A DNA stretch of 49,688 nucleotides from Vibrio owensii CAIM 1854 = LMG 25443 (GTDB lineage Bacteria > Pseudomonadota > Gammaproteobacteria > Enterobacterales > Vibrionaceae). The notes beneath the pieces are model-generated. The model saw only the letters and a program-made list of their open reading frames with translations, did no database searches and had not been told where the DNA came from. The translations under genes were made by a program, and so were the position numbers. Position 1 is the first letter of the stretch; each line of letters begins with the position of its first letter. The DNA lies in the NCBI RefSeq assembly GCF_000817815.1, contig NZ_JPRD01000010.1, positions 1 through 49,688 on the forward strand, given 5' to 3'. Shown piece by piece: positions 1 through 8,837 of this stretch.

Positions 1-21
1 CGCTTCTCGCTTCTCGCTTCG
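1..21. repeat. Three tandem copies of a 7-base unit
   Basis: The window opens with CGCTTCT repeated twice and a third copy ending in G, directly beside the stop codon of the exonuclease gene. It is a short low-complexity tract at the window edge. It may continue to the left, and no function can be assigned. Confidence 0.5.
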
Positions 22-741
22 CTACAGCCACAAGCTACTGATGGGTTGCTCTTCACTGTAGTGGTGGGCAATTTGCGCTTGAAGTAATTCAGCGGTGGCA
101 ATGGCATCCGTTAACGCATGGTGTGGCGTGTAATCCGGGAGGCCATAACGACGTCGTGATTGTGCTAAACGTAAGGATTTCGGCTTATTACCCTTTAGCT
201 TATTCCACAAACCACCAGATGTTCTTTGTTGAATGTCTTCTTCAATTTGCAGCGTATCCAAAACAGGGAACTCAATGCCTTCGCCGATACGAGTGCGCAA
301 CGCTTGAGCGAGAAACTCTCTTTCAATACGGCGGTAATGCACTACGACAATCTTTCCCGCCAAGCTTTCAAGTAATGGCCCGAGAATCTCACCCAAATCC
401 GGAGCGTCAATCAATTCACTGTGAGTAATACCGTGAATGATGACCGATTCCTCATCGAGTTTTTCTTGTGGGCGTACTTTCCAGTGCTTCGCTTGGCGCA
501 AGAAAATTCGGTTGAGATTAAAAGGCACCAAACCAATGGTGATGATGCCATTTTTCTGCGGATTTAAGCCCGTGGTTTCGAAATCGAGTGCCACGAATTC
601 CACTTGGGACAGCGGGGTTTCTGGCGCGGGTAACGCCTTGCCATAAAAGGCAATTAACCGATCATCTTTCGCTTGCTCCAACTTGTGTTGAAACTTGGTA
701 TGCCATTGAATGGTCGGCTTTTGAAACAACTTTTTTATCAT
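22..741 (-). CDS. DnaQ-like 3'-5' exonuclease (DEDDh family)
   Basis: A predicted cytoplasmic exonuclease of the DNA polymerase III epsilon-like fold that would remove nucleotides from 3' ends. The ExoI motif is visible as LDFETTGL, the middle motif as HYRRIEREF, and the ExoIII motif of DEDDh type as HHALTDAIA near the C terminus, so the acidic residues and the catalytic histidine are present. I chose the ATG at 741 because GAGG lies about 7 bases upstream. An in-frame GTG at 753 overlaps the stop codon of the upstream gene as GTGA, so translation may be coupled. It lacks polymerase-binding features I would recognise from true DnaQ, so a repair or RNA-turnover role is equally possible. It shares an operon with the CBS/nucleotidyltransferase gene at 750-2639. 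Confidence 0.85.
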   Translation of the reverse strand: MIKKLFQKPTIQWHTKFQHKLEQAKDDRLIAFYGKALPAPETPLSQVEFVALDFETTGLNPQKNGIITIGLVPFNLNRIFLRQAKHWKVRPQEKLDEESVIIHGITHSELIDAPDLGEILGPLLESLAGKIVVVHYRRIEREFLAQALRTRIGEGIEFPVLDTLQIEEDIQQRTSGGLWNKLKGNKPKSLRLAQSRRRYGLPDYTPHHALTDAIATAELLQAQIAHHYSEEQPISSLWL

Positions 742-749
742 TCCACGCC

Positions 750-2639
750 TCACTTAAACTTGTTGCTGGCCTGATAACGGAACTTAAGGAAGTTCTGACC
801 ATTGCTGAGGATCTGGAACGCATCTTTTAGGTTACGGCGTTCGAAGTCCGACAGATTTTCAGGTTCAATGTTGTTATCTGGTTCAATACCCAATTCGACA
901 TCAATCGCTTGGTGACGGATACGTACCATAGAGATGAACTCCATCGCGTCTTTCAAATCCTGAGCACGGCCTTTCGGCAAAATGCCTGCATCAATGATGT
1001 CATCGAGTCGTTCAAATGAGTTCTGAGCGCGTGACCCCACCGCCAGCGAGTGAACACGAATCAAGTCCACAAGAGGAGCTGTGCCACGACGTTTTAAGTT
1101 GATTGAATTTTTGTGTTGGCCATCTTTTTCCATCACAAAGTCTTTAAAGAAGCCCAGTGGTGGGGTTCGGTTCAACGCGTTACGAGCCAAGCACGCGAGG
1201 AAGCGGTTGTTCTTACGCGCGCGTCGAACAATGAAGCTCGTTAATTGTTCTGCCCATTTTAAGCGCCCATAAACGCCATCCAAATCGAAGAAGATAGACG
1301 CATTGAGCAAGGCTTTTGGATTCGGATCGTCAATCCAATCGGCGAAGCACGCTTCCCACTCTGAACGTGTCATGCGCCACTCTGGGTTGGTCGCCATGAT
1401 GTCACCGGTACAATATTTGTAGCCACACACGTTCAAACCATCACTAACGTATTGCGCGAGTGCTTCGAAGTATTTCCCGTGTTTTTCCTCTTGATAGGTA
1501 TCGTCGAGAATGATGGCGTTGTCTTGGTCTGTGACCAATAGCTGCTCATCACGGCCCATAGAACCAAGGGCTAGGAAACAATAAGGGATTGGCGGTGGGC
1601 CCAATTCTTCTTCTGTCATTTCGAGTAGGCGTTGCTTGAAGCTTCGGCCAATGACTGACATCGCGCTGCCAACCATGTGAGAGTTGGCGTCTTCGTTAAC
1701 CAGACGAACAAAACTGCTTTTCACTTCGTCAGCGACAATGGCTAAATCTTCGATGGTTTGTTGTTGGAAGATGCTACTTACTAACAACAACGAGTTTTGC
1801 GATTCGTAACGAACAATGTCGGTCGCTTCGATGATGCCAATAGGCATTTGATCTTTTACAACTGGCAAGTGGTGAACGTTGTAACGAAGCATGGTCAGCA
1901 TCGCTTCATAAACGTAAGCGTTGTGATCGAGTGAGATAACCTCGGTCGTCATGACCGTTGATACTTCATCGAGAGGCGACAAACCTTCTGCCAAGACCCG
2001 GGTACATAAATCGCGGTCAGTGATAATACCGACGACAGGGGATTGTGGATCGTCTTCATCGAGCACAAAATCAGGGTCAACGATCAGCAGTGATGACACA
2101 TTATCTTGCGCCATTAATTGTGCGGCTTCTTGAATCGTTTGGCCACGCTCGATGGTTGGCGCGTCACGTGTCAGGAGTGTTTTTACTTTCGAGGTCGTTA
2201 GATCGTTCGCGTCGTTGTTCTCTGAAACTGCTTGGCGCAAACGAGCACTGTTTTCTACTTCAACAAAATCTGCGAATGAATCGAAGTTATCGTACAGTTC
2301 TTGGAAGATATCTTGAGGAATGCAGTAGAGCAGGGAGTCTTCAATCGCTTTTACAGGGAAGCGAACTTTGTTGTTGGTAAGAAGACCCATCTGACCAAAA
2401 AGGTCGCCTTCGTCGAGCCGGTTATACAGTTCACCTTTACGTCGATAGACTTCAACCACACCGCTACGAACCATGTAAAGATCGTGGATCTGATCGCCGA
2501 AATGAATGATAGGAGTGTCTTGACGGTAGTAAGAGATTTCGATGTTCTCTGTCACTTTGGTGAGCGTTTCTTCCGGAAGCTCGTTGAATGGGGGATACTT
2601 GGCGAGAAAGTTATATATCTCGAGAAGTTCTGCTTCCAT
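750..2639 (-). CDS. Cyclic-nucleotide-binding / CBS / DUF294 putative nucleotidyltransferase
   Basis: A 629-residue multidomain signalling protein. Residues about 10-130 look like a cyclic-nucleotide-binding beta-barrel (IHDLYMVRSGVVEVYRR). Two CBS motifs lie at about 150-280 (GIITDRDLCTRVLAEG, then GIIEATDIVRYE). A DUF294 nucleotidyltransferase core follows with LGSMGRDEQLLVTDQDNA, the GS...D.D metal-binding pattern, and an alpha-helical substrate-binding tail ends the protein. The family resembles GlnD-type nucleotidyltransferases, but its substrate is not generally established, and I cannot tell which ligand binds here. AAGG sits about 7 bases upstream of the ATG at 2639. The gene precedes the exonuclease gene and overlaps its possible GTG start, suggesting one transcript. 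No membrane segments are seen. Confidence 0.85.
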   Translation of the reverse strand: MEAELLEIYNFLAKYPPFNELPEETLTKVTENIEISYYRQDTPIIHFGDQIHDLYMVRSGVVEVYRRKGELYNRLDEGDLFGQMGLLTNNKVRFPVKAIEDSLLYCIPQDIFQELYDNFDSFADFVEVENSARLRQAVSENNDANDLTTSKVKTLLTRDAPTIERGQTIQEAAQLMAQDNVSSLLIVDPDFVLDEDDPQSPVVGIITDRDLCTRVLAEGLSPLDEVSTVMTTEVISLDHNAYVYEAMLTMLRYNVHHLPVVKDQMPIGIIEATDIVRYESQNSLLLVSSIFQQQTIEDLAIVADEVKSSFVRLVNEDANSHMVGSAMSVIGRSFKQRLLEMTEEELGPPPIPYCFLALGSMGRDEQLLVTDQDNAIILDDTYQEEKHGKYFEALAQYVSDGLNVCGYKYCTGDIMATNPEWRMTRSEWEACFADWIDDPNPKALLNASIFFDLDGVYGRLKWAEQLTSFIVRRARKNNRFLACLARNALNRTPPLGFFKDFVMEKDGQHKNSINLKRRGTAPLVDLIRVHSLAVGSRAQNSFERLDDIIDAGILPKGRAQDLKDAMEFISMVRIRHQAIDVELGIEPDNNIEPENLSDFERRNLKDAFQILSNGQNFLKFRYQASNKFK

Positions 2640-2857
2640 TAAGGTGCCTTTTGGTTTGCAAGTGATAGGGTAATCTTAACTTAGTTTTAAAACAGAATCT
2701 TATCGGATCACTGTTTTTCGTGCGCAATGATAAGATTCAGACAAGTCGCACGGCAAATCCTAATTAATTCGGCTACGCTGTCATCAAGATGCCGAATTAA
2801 ATCAATACAATGGCGTTTATAGAAGAGTTTTGGATGACACTCATGGAAGGAAGTAGA

Positions 2858-3499
2858 ATGGTAAGACTATTACTCGCTGCACCTCTTGTAGCATTACCAA
2901 TAATGAGCGTTGCCTCAGAAGCAGAACAAGCAGAAAAATTTGGTTACGAGCATATCAATTTAGATGTCGGTGCCGGAACCACAAATGAAGAATGGCTGGA
3001 TAATTCCAACGCCACGACGCTAGGGTTGGGTGGCAATTATTTGGTTCGTGATAACTGGCTGCTCAATGTGGATTATTCCGCACAATTTTTCCACCCAGAC
3101 GATTTCACTTTGCGCATTGACCGTTTAATGTTTGGTGGTGGTTATCGTTATGGCATCAATGAGCAGGTTGATGTGTATGGTATTTACGGCCTTGGTGCGA
3201 TTAAAGCGAAAGCAACGGATGATAACACAGACCGCACCATTTCATCTGACAGTGAGTTTATTCAAGGTGTCACCATCGGTGCGAATTATCTATTCAGCGA
3301 GAAGCTAATGGCTACGGCGGAAGTACATTTAAACCGCAGCGATATTGTTGACGAGAACAACTACAAAATTGGCTTCAACTACCAGTGGCATCATGTTATC
3401 GGTACTGGACTTTACTACCAATTCCGCGATACGGATTATGAAGGCCAACCTTCTGATCATATCAATGAAGTAGGCATTAGCTTCAAGTTTATTTACTAG
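2858..3499 (+). CDS. Outer-membrane beta-barrel protein
   Basis: A 213-residue exported protein. The first about 20 residues form a signal peptide (MVRLLLAAPLVALPIMSVAS) with likely cleavage near AS|EA. The rest shows alternating short hydrophobic/polar strands rich in Gly, Tyr and Asn (LGLGGNYLV, FGGGYRYGI, GISFKFIY) and ends in an aromatic residue, as expected for a small outer-membrane barrel of the OmpA-like/OmpW-like class. The ATG at 2858 is preceded by GGAAGG at a good distance. Upstream in-frame ATGs at 2810, 2834 and 2843 would put a non-signal extension before the signal peptide. Ligand and role are unknown. It stands alone, with a terminator hairpin just downstream. Confidence 0.8.
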   Translation: MVRLLLAAPLVALPIMSVASEAEQAEKFGYEHINLDVGAGTTNEEWLDNSNATTLGLGGNYLVRDNWLLNVDYSAQFFHPDDFTLRIDRLMFGGGYRYGINEQVDVYGIYGLGAIKAKATDDNTDRTISSDSEFIQGVTIGANYLFSEKLMATAEVHLNRSDIVDENNYKIGFNYQWHHVIGTGLYYQFRDTDYEGQPSDHINEVGISFKFIY

Positions 3500-3512
3500 T
3501 AGCAGAAGATAA

Positions 3513-3540
3513 AAACATCGCGATTTCTATCGCGGTGTTT
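3513..3540 (+). terminator. Stem-loop after the beta-barrel gene
   Basis: A 12-bp stem with one G-U pair and a TTCT loop, ending in GTGTTT, lies 13 bases after the stop codon. It is probably the transcription terminator of the outer-membrane protein gene. Confidence 0.6.
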
Positions 3541-3561
3541 TAAACAAAACAGCAGAAACTA

Positions 3562-3587
3562 AAAAGGTCAGCAATTGCTGACCTTTT
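3562..3587 (-). terminator. Perfect 26-base palindrome with A and T ends (aspC terminator)
   Basis: The two 13-base arms are exact complements, starting AAAAGGTCAGC and ending in CCTTTT followed by CTCTTTTT. It sits about 30 bases beyond the aspC stop codon. The A/T flanks mean it can terminate transcription from both sides between the two convergent genes. Confidence 0.75.
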
Positions 3588-3618
3588 CTCTTTTTAAGCG
3601 GTTTTCGCTAGAGGACGA

Positions 3619-4809
3619 TTATAGAACCGCAGCGATACCTTTACATAGAGGACCCATGTTTGACTTCGTCATGCCTGCTACGCTGATACGGCCAGAGCCA
3701 ACAATGTAGATTGCAAACTCTTCCTTCAGACGGTTCACCTGTTCTTTAGATAGACCAGAGAACGAGAACATACCGTTTTGGCGCTCGATGAAGCTGAAGT
3801 CCGCGTCTACACCTTCTGCTTTCAGAGTTGCAACGAACAGCTCACGCATCTCTTGGATACGGTCACGCATTTCTGCTACTTCAGCTTCCCATTCTGCGCG
3901 CAATTCTGCATCGCCAAGAATGTGAGTCACAACTGCACTGCCGTGCGCTGGTGGGTTAGAGTAGATAGAGCGGATGATCGCTTTCACTTGCGAGAATGCA
4001 GTTGTCGCTACTTCTTCTGATTCGGCAACTAGAGTGAACGCACCTACACGCTCATTGTAAAGACCGAAGTTCTTAGAGAAAGAGCTCGCTACAAGGATTT
4101 CTTTGTTGTATTTCGCGAAAATACGAAGGCCAGCTGCGTCTTCTTCTACGCCTTTCGCGAAGCCTTGGTATGCAAAGTCAAATAGAGGAAGCAGTTTCTT
4201 GTCTGCTACTAGCTTAGCCAGTGTTTCCCACTCTTCTGGCGTTGGATCGATACCAGTAGGGTTGTGGCAGCAGCCGTGCAGAAGAACAACATCGCCTTCT
4301 GATGCAGCTTGCAGATCTGTCAGCATCGCATCAAAGTCTTTGTCTTTTGTTTCAGCGTTGTAGTAGCTGTATTGCGCGGTTTCAATGCCAGCAGCAGTGA
4401 ACACGCCGTTGTGGTTTGCCCAAGTTGGGTTGCTGATCCAGATCTTCACTTCGCCAAGTTGACGCTTGATGAATTCGCCAGCAACGCGCAGAGCGCCTGT
4501 ACCACCTGGTGCTTGTGCTGTTTTAGCACGCTTACCAGCAACGATTTCAGCATCTGCGCCGAAAAGCAGTTTTTGCACTGCTAGACCGTATTCTGCTGTA
4601 CCTTCGATTGTTAGGTAAGATTTGGTTTTTTCAGTTTCAATCAGTGCGGCTTCGGCTTTTTTAACAGTCGCAAGAACAGGGGTTTCGCCTTGTTCGTTCT
4701 TGTAAATACCAACGCCTAGGTTAATTTTTTCAGCGCGAGCAGCTTTTTTAAACTCTTCAGTGAGTCCAAGAATAGGGTCGGCCGGAGCGGCAACTACTTT
4801 TTCAAACAT
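3619..4809 (-). CDS. aspC: Aspartate aminotransferase (PLP-dependent)
   Basis: A 396-residue class I aminotransferase that interconverts aspartate and oxaloacetate with glutamate/2-oxoglutarate in the cytoplasm, linking the TCA cycle to amino-acid synthesis. It reads like E. coli AspC throughout: MFEKVVAAPADPILGL at the N terminus, TAQAPGGTGALR, HGCCHNPTGIDPT, and the PLP-binding lysine in SSFSKNFGLYNERVG (about Lys246). I chose the ATG at 4809 because it reproduces the MFE-AAPADPILGL start and 396-residue length of the family. Upstream in-frame codons give an 18-residue extension with no family match. The close relative TyrB (aromatic) has a similar sequence, so activity on aromatic amino acids is possible. 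It is monocistronic, flanked by terminators. Confidence 0.93.
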   Translation of the reverse strand: MFEKVVAAPADPILGLTEEFKKAARAEKINLGVGIYKNEQGETPVLATVKKAEAALIETEKTKSYLTIEGTAEYGLAVQKLLFGADAEIVAGKRAKTAQAPGGTGALRVAGEFIKRQLGEVKIWISNPTWANHNGVFTAAGIETAQYSYYNAETKDKDFDAMLTDLQAASEGDVVLLHGCCHNPTGIDPTPEEWETLAKLVADKKLLPLFDFAYQGFAKGVEEDAAGLRIFAKYNKEILVASSFSKNFGLYNERVGAFTLVAESEEVATTAFSQVKAIIRSIYSNPPAHGSAVVTHILGDAELRAEWEAEVAEMRDRIQEMRELFVATLKAEGVDADFSFIERQNGMFSFSGLSKEQVNRLKEEFAIYIVGSGRISVAGMTKSNMGPLCKGIAAVL

Positions 4810-4948
4810 AATCTTCATCCATGTTAATCGAAGGGGTCTGCTGACATTTATACCTTTCAGCAATATTCGTTACAACAGTTAGTGAAAAGAAAACTTAAAA
4901 AAGTTTTGATTTGAAACAGAAATCTAACATAACCAATGCTTTTGACAT

Positions 4949-4983
4949 AAAAACCCCTCTTAAGATGCGTTATAAGAGGGGGG
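4949..4983 (-). terminator. Intrinsic terminator of the HD-GYP gene
   Basis: Read on the minus strand, CCCCTCTT and AAGAGGGG arms form a stem followed by TTTTTATG, immediately after the stop codon of the HD-GYP gene. It separates that gene from aspC downstream. Confidence 0.7.
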
Positions 4984-4991
4984 ATAAGTAA

Positions 4992-6458
4992 CTAAGCGGC
5001 TATGTTTTGTTCATCTTGATATTGATGAGCGATTTGTTGAAATTGTGTTTCGACAGCAAGAAAAGCATCGACGATTTGAGGGTCGAAATGTTTGCCACGG
5101 CCTTCCAGAATGATCGCTTTCGCCTTGTCATGACTGAACGCTGGCTTGTAAACGCGTTTTGAAATCAGCGCGTCGTAGACATCTGCCAACGCCATGAGTC
5201 GACCAGATAGTGGGATTGCTTCTCCCGAAAGTTGGTTCGGATAACCGCTTCCATCCCACTTTTCGTGGTGTGTTAGCGCGATCTCTTTCGCAACTCGCAA
5301 AAATGAGCTACTTCCTAGCTGTTTTTCTGCAATTGACAACGCTTCGGCACCAATTTCAGCATGACCCTTCATGATCTCAAATTCTTCACCGGTCAATTTC
5401 CCCGGTTTGAGTAAGACGTTATCAGGCACGCCGACTTTACCCACGTCGTGAAGTGGAGCCGATTTATACAACAGTTCAATGTAATTGGGAGTCAGTAACA
5501 TACGATGTTGTTCAAACTGGCTTAAGTGCTCTGCCAGCACTTTGACGTATTCCTGCGTTCGCATAATATGCGCGCCAGTTTCGTTATCGCGAGATTCTGC
5601 CAAGGCGGATAGGCTGACAATGGCAACGTCACGCGTCGTTTTCACCTCGTCTTGCGAAACTTGCAAGCTGTCTAGCATTTGGTTGGTGAGACAGGCCATT
5701 GAGCCAAGCTCATCATGTTGGAATATAGGAAGGCGTTGAGTCACCTTGCCTTGAGTGACTTCCAATAATGCTTGTTCTTGACTAAACAAAATCTTCCGCA
5801 TTAAGCGAGTCCAAAGAATCATTATCGCGATCACATATCCACCAACGACAAGAGCTATGTAAACCAGCTCCTTAATGAAACTAATTTTCCCTAATCCATT
5901 GGCGATTTGTTCCGGATTCTGTTCTAGCCAATAAATGTCTTTTACAGCGACCATGGTCAAAATCGCCGTTAAGGTAATCAGCAAAGCGATCATCATTCCG
6001 ATCATCTGTTTGACCATAGATTGACGTTGCCCTGAGAGGACAAAATCGAATTGGTTTTGCTGGCGCAAGTCATTAAATTGAGACAACTTGCTTTGCAGTT
6101 GGAGGATAGAACCTGTCAGGAAGCCAAACAGCCCCATGCCAAACAAGACCTTTACATTACTATCGAACGTAAAGTCATACTGAAGGTTGTAATAAGCCGC
6201 GAAAGGGATGCTAACCGCAGTAAATAAAATCGTATCTAGCTTAGCTTGGCGGTTTTGTGCAATTAACGGGTGTGTTGCGAGAATAAAGTGGCGCACTAAA
6301 TAGATGAAAGTAAACACCACGGCGCAGTGCAAAATGACTTCGTAAACGCTGAGCGTACTGAGCATTGGACATACGCGTCCGCCATAGGTGCCAAAAAAGA
6401 ATGCAGCGGCCAAATAAAGTTGCAATGTAAGCGGTGCGTTGTAGTTAGTATTCGCCAT
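4992..6458 (-). CDS. Membrane HD-GYP domain protein, probable cyclic-di-GMP phosphodiesterase
   Basis: A 488-residue inner-membrane signalling protein. The N-terminal about 230 residues hold several hydrophobic segments (AAAFFFGTYGG, VVFTFIYLVRHFIL, LLITLTAILTMVAV, IALVVGGYVIAIMILW). A HAMP-like linker follows (EVTQGKVTQRLP...DELGSM), then an HD-GYP domain with HDVGKVGVPDNVLLKPGKL, ALTHHEKWDGSGYP and LADVYDAL, so the HD and GYP signatures are intact. HD-GYP proteins typically hydrolyse cyclic-di-GMP and so favour motility over biofilm. The ATG at 6458 has AGAAAGG about 7 bases upstream; earlier in-frame ATGs lack such a site. The sensed signal is unknown, and no recognisable sensory domain is present beyond the membrane region. 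Confidence 0.85.
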   Translation of the reverse strand: MANTNYNAPLTLQLYLAAAFFFGTYGGRVCPMLSTLSVYEVILHCAVVFTFIYLVRHFILATHPLIAQNRQAKLDTILFTAVSIPFAAYYNLQYDFTFDSNVKVLFGMGLFGFLTGSILQLQSKLSQFNDLRQQNQFDFVLSGQRQSMVKQMIGMMIALLITLTAILTMVAVKDIYWLEQNPEQIANGLGKISFIKELVYIALVVGGYVIAIMILWTRLMRKILFSQEQALLEVTQGKVTQRLPIFQHDELGSMACLTNQMLDSLQVSQDEVKTTRDVAIVSLSALAESRDNETGAHIMRTQEYVKVLAEHLSQFEQHRMLLTPNYIELLYKSAPLHDVGKVGVPDNVLLKPGKLTGEEFEIMKGHAEIGAEALSIAEKQLGSSSFLRVAKEIALTHHEKWDGSGYPNQLSGEAIPLSGRLMALADVYDALISKRVYKPAFSHDKAKAIILEGRGKHFDPQIVDAFLAVETQFQQIAHQYQDEQNIAA

Positions 6459-6933
6459 GATTAACCTTTCTAGGAACATCCTCAACATCATTATTTTCAC
6501 TCTTGGTTGCGCTTCTAGAGAGGAATTTGGTTATGTTATCGATGCTGTTGATTGATCTGTCACTTGTAAAATCAAAGACCTGCGATTCTAGCGATAGATT
6601 TCATTAAGCGCTATATGGAGAGGGAAAGGGAAACGGGGTGTATCTTTAACTTGAAAGTAAAACCGCAATTAGACGCTGCCTAAAAGGGGCTTCATTGATC
6701 TGAACAGGCCGGCGAAGAGATGATTGCATGAATATCGAGATTTCTAGGTTTTATAAGGTCTGATGATGTATTCGTGTAATTTATTTAATGTTTTATTCAA
6801 ATCATTCTTCTGTATGTATTTGTTCTTTCGATGTTGCGTTTACCTCGAAAAATCCGAAAGGTTAAAAAGTACCTCGAAGAGACATTTCTTTCCTCAAAAG
6901 CTCGTTGTTGATGACGAAGTTTCGGTAGAAAAC
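6459..6933. other. 475-bp intergenic region
   Basis: The stretch between the HD-GYP gene and the symporter terminator holds the promoter region of the HD-GYP gene. I see no convincing gene. An 80-codon plus-strand reading frame from 6763 runs through the terminator and is rich in Cys and Phe, so I do not accept it. Confidence 0.5.
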
Positions 6934-6961
6934 AAAAATCGGAGCCAGTGCTCCGATTTTT
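6934..6961 (-). terminator. Intrinsic terminator of the symporter gene
   Basis: AAAAATCGGAGC and its complement form a 12-bp stem around CAGT, ending in a T tract on both strands. It lies 21 bases beyond the symporter stop codon. Confidence 0.85.
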
Positions 6962-6982
6962 ATGTGTGCAATCTATGTCGAC

Positions 6983-8704
6983 TTAAGGCATGTACATGTC
7001 ATTAAGCTTTGACACTTCTTTGTGCTTTCTGCGTTTGATGAAGTAGTTAGAAACCACACCGAACATCAACACCAGACCACAGAAGCCGTACACTTGCATG
7101 ATAGTTGGATCGCTTGAGACAAAACCGAAGTCTGAAAACATCACGTAAGCGCCCAATACCATGTAGATGATGACCGCTGATGCTTCAAAGCGGAATGACC
7201 ATGGCGTCACATCGATATTCTCATTCACTGGCATTACGTAGTCGGTATCACGCGGCATGAAGTGACCAATCGCAAACATCAACGCAGTACACACGACGAA
7301 TAGAATCGCCAATTGGTGTAGGAAGTGAATTGGTGTACCAAAGACCAATTGCATCGCAGCGTAAGAGCTAACAAACACGACCAAAGCAACTTTAGCGGCA
7401 ATAGCTGGAACACGTTTTGAAATGTAGCCCACAAACACGATAGTGAAGATAGGCACACTAAAGAAGCCAGCAACCATTTGTAGGTATTGGAACAAGCCTT
7501 CTGGTGCGTACATGATGAAAGGGGCAATACAGACTGAAATGATCGCAATGATAACGCCGAAGATACGACCTTTCCCGACTAACTCCTCATCCGATTTGTC
7601 TTTGCCAAATAATGGTTTGTAAACGTTCAAAGCAAACAAGGTGGTTGAGCTGTTCAATACGCCGTTAAAGGTACTCAAGATAGCGCCGAACATGACTGCA
7701 ACAAAGAAACCAACAAGCGGCTTAGGCAATACTTCGTTCACCAAGCGTGTGTACATCGTATCTGGGTTGCCCGCATCTGCTCCAAACATATGGAACGCAA
7801 TGATGCCCGGAATGATTAGAAACAGTGGAGAGATAACTTTAATCGCACCCGCGAGAATCACACCTTTCTGACCTTCTTTCAGGTTTTTCGCGCCAAGTGC
7901 TCGTTGGATAATTGATTGGTCAGTACCCCAGTAGTACAAGTTGACCAGCAATAGACCTGTGAATAGGGTAGAGAACGGCAGTGGGTCGGTCTCTTTACCT
8001 ACGGATTGCAGCTTTTCTGGGGCGGCCGTCAGCAATACGTCTAAACCTTCCATAAAGTTACCGCCGCCTAATGCCATCAGACCAAATACAGGGATCATCA
8101 AACCGCCGGTGATCAAGCCTACGCCGTTGATCGTGTCTGCAATTACCACGGCTTTTAGACCGCCGTAAATCGCGTAGAAGAAACCCAGCAAACCAATAGT
8201 GGCAGAAATAAGGGCGATAGAGCTGAACTCAGAAATACCCAGCAAACCTTGCACATCAAAGATTTCGCCCAGTACCACCGCGCCAGCGTAAAGAGTGGTA
8301 GGAAGAATGTTGATGACGTATTGGCACAAGAACAACAGGGTAACGAACTTCTTCACCGACATGTCGTAACGGCTTTCTAAGAAGTCAGGAATAGTGGTGA
8401 TACCTTGCTTAAGGTAGCGTGGGACAAGCAGCAGCGCAATGATAACCAGTGTAACGCCAGATGCCACTTCCCAGCCCATCACACTCATGTTGTGGGTGTA
8501 AGATTGCGCGCTCATACCAACAAAGCTGGTGGCACTCAGGTTGGTTAGAATCAAGGAGCTGGCAATCAGACCGCCTGTTAAGCTTCGTCCACCAAGGAAG
8601 AAGCCGTCTTGAGAGGTGTTTTTATCGTTTTTAACTTTGCTGTAAGTGAACACCACAACAAAGCCTGTAAACAGCAAGAACGAAAGTAATACTGTAATAG
8701 ACAT
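6983..8704 (-). CDS. Na+/solute symporter (SSS family, YidK-like), probable galactoside importer
   Basis: A 573-residue inner-membrane protein with about 14 hydrophobic segments. It follows the sequence of E. coli YidK almost domain by domain: FFLGGRSLTGGLIASSLILT, MSVMGWEVASGVTL, TIPDFLESRYD, ADTINGVGLITGGLMIPVFG, FNGVLNSSTTLF. The SSS (SLC5) family couples solute entry to the sodium gradient. Lying 133 bp downstream of the alpha-galactosidase gene on the same strand, it probably imports an alpha-galactoside such as melibiose or raffinose. That substrate is inferred from context only; it is not the structurally characterised V. parahaemolyticus galactose symporter, whose sequence differs clearly. 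AAGGA precedes the ATG at 8704 by about 6 bases. Confidence 0.85.
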   Translation of the reverse strand: MSITVLLSFLLFTGFVVVFTYSKVKNDKNTSQDGFFLGGRSLTGGLIASSLILTNLSATSFVGMSAQSYTHNMSVMGWEVASGVTLVIIALLLVPRYLKQGITTIPDFLESRYDMSVKKFVTLLFLCQYVINILPTTLYAGAVVLGEIFDVQGLLGISEFSSIALISATIGLLGFFYAIYGGLKAVVIADTINGVGLITGGLMIPVFGLMALGGGNFMEGLDVLLTAAPEKLQSVGKETDPLPFSTLFTGLLLVNLYYWGTDQSIIQRALGAKNLKEGQKGVILAGAIKVISPLFLIIPGIIAFHMFGADAGNPDTMYTRLVNEVLPKPLVGFFVAVMFGAILSTFNGVLNSSTTLFALNVYKPLFGKDKSDEELVGKGRIFGVIIAIISVCIAPFIMYAPEGLFQYLQMVAGFFSVPIFTIVFVGYISKRVPAIAAKVALVVFVSSYAAMQLVFGTPIHFLHQLAILFVVCTALMFAIGHFMPRDTDYVMPVNENIDVTPWSFRFEASAVIIYMVLGAYVMFSDFGFVSSDPTIMQVYGFCGLVLMFGVVSNYFIKRRKHKEVSKLNDMYMP

Positions 8705-8756
8705 TTTGTTTCCTTAACAAGTTAAGCAATTAAGTTTTGCTTGTTAGTTGCAGGGT

Positions 8757-8827
8757 GTCCCTCTAGCGCGTATAGGAGTGTTTTATCAGGAACAACGCGA
8801 AGTTGAAACCCGGTCGCTAGAGGGTAC
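8757..8827. repeat. Inverted repeat between galactosidase and symporter genes
   Basis: CCCTCTAGCG at 8759-8768 is exactly complementary to CGCTAGAGGG at 8815-8824, and a GT/AC pair extends the stem after a one-base bulge. There is no T tract, so it is not a standard terminator. In the alpha-galactosidase-symporter transcript it would make an intercistronic stem that could affect mRNA processing or relative expression. Confidence 0.5.
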
Positions 8828-8837
8828 AGGTAGAGGT

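Noticed and set aside
6763..7005. An 80-codon plus-strand reading frame in the HD-GYP/symporter intergenic region
   Set aside because: It runs through the symporter terminator and into that gene, has an unnatural Cys/Phe-rich composition, and has no good ribosome site.
8775..8800. A fourth LacI-type operator upstream of the symporter (TGTTTT...GGAACA)
   Set aside because: The spacing differs and the central CG is missing, unlike the three accepted sites.
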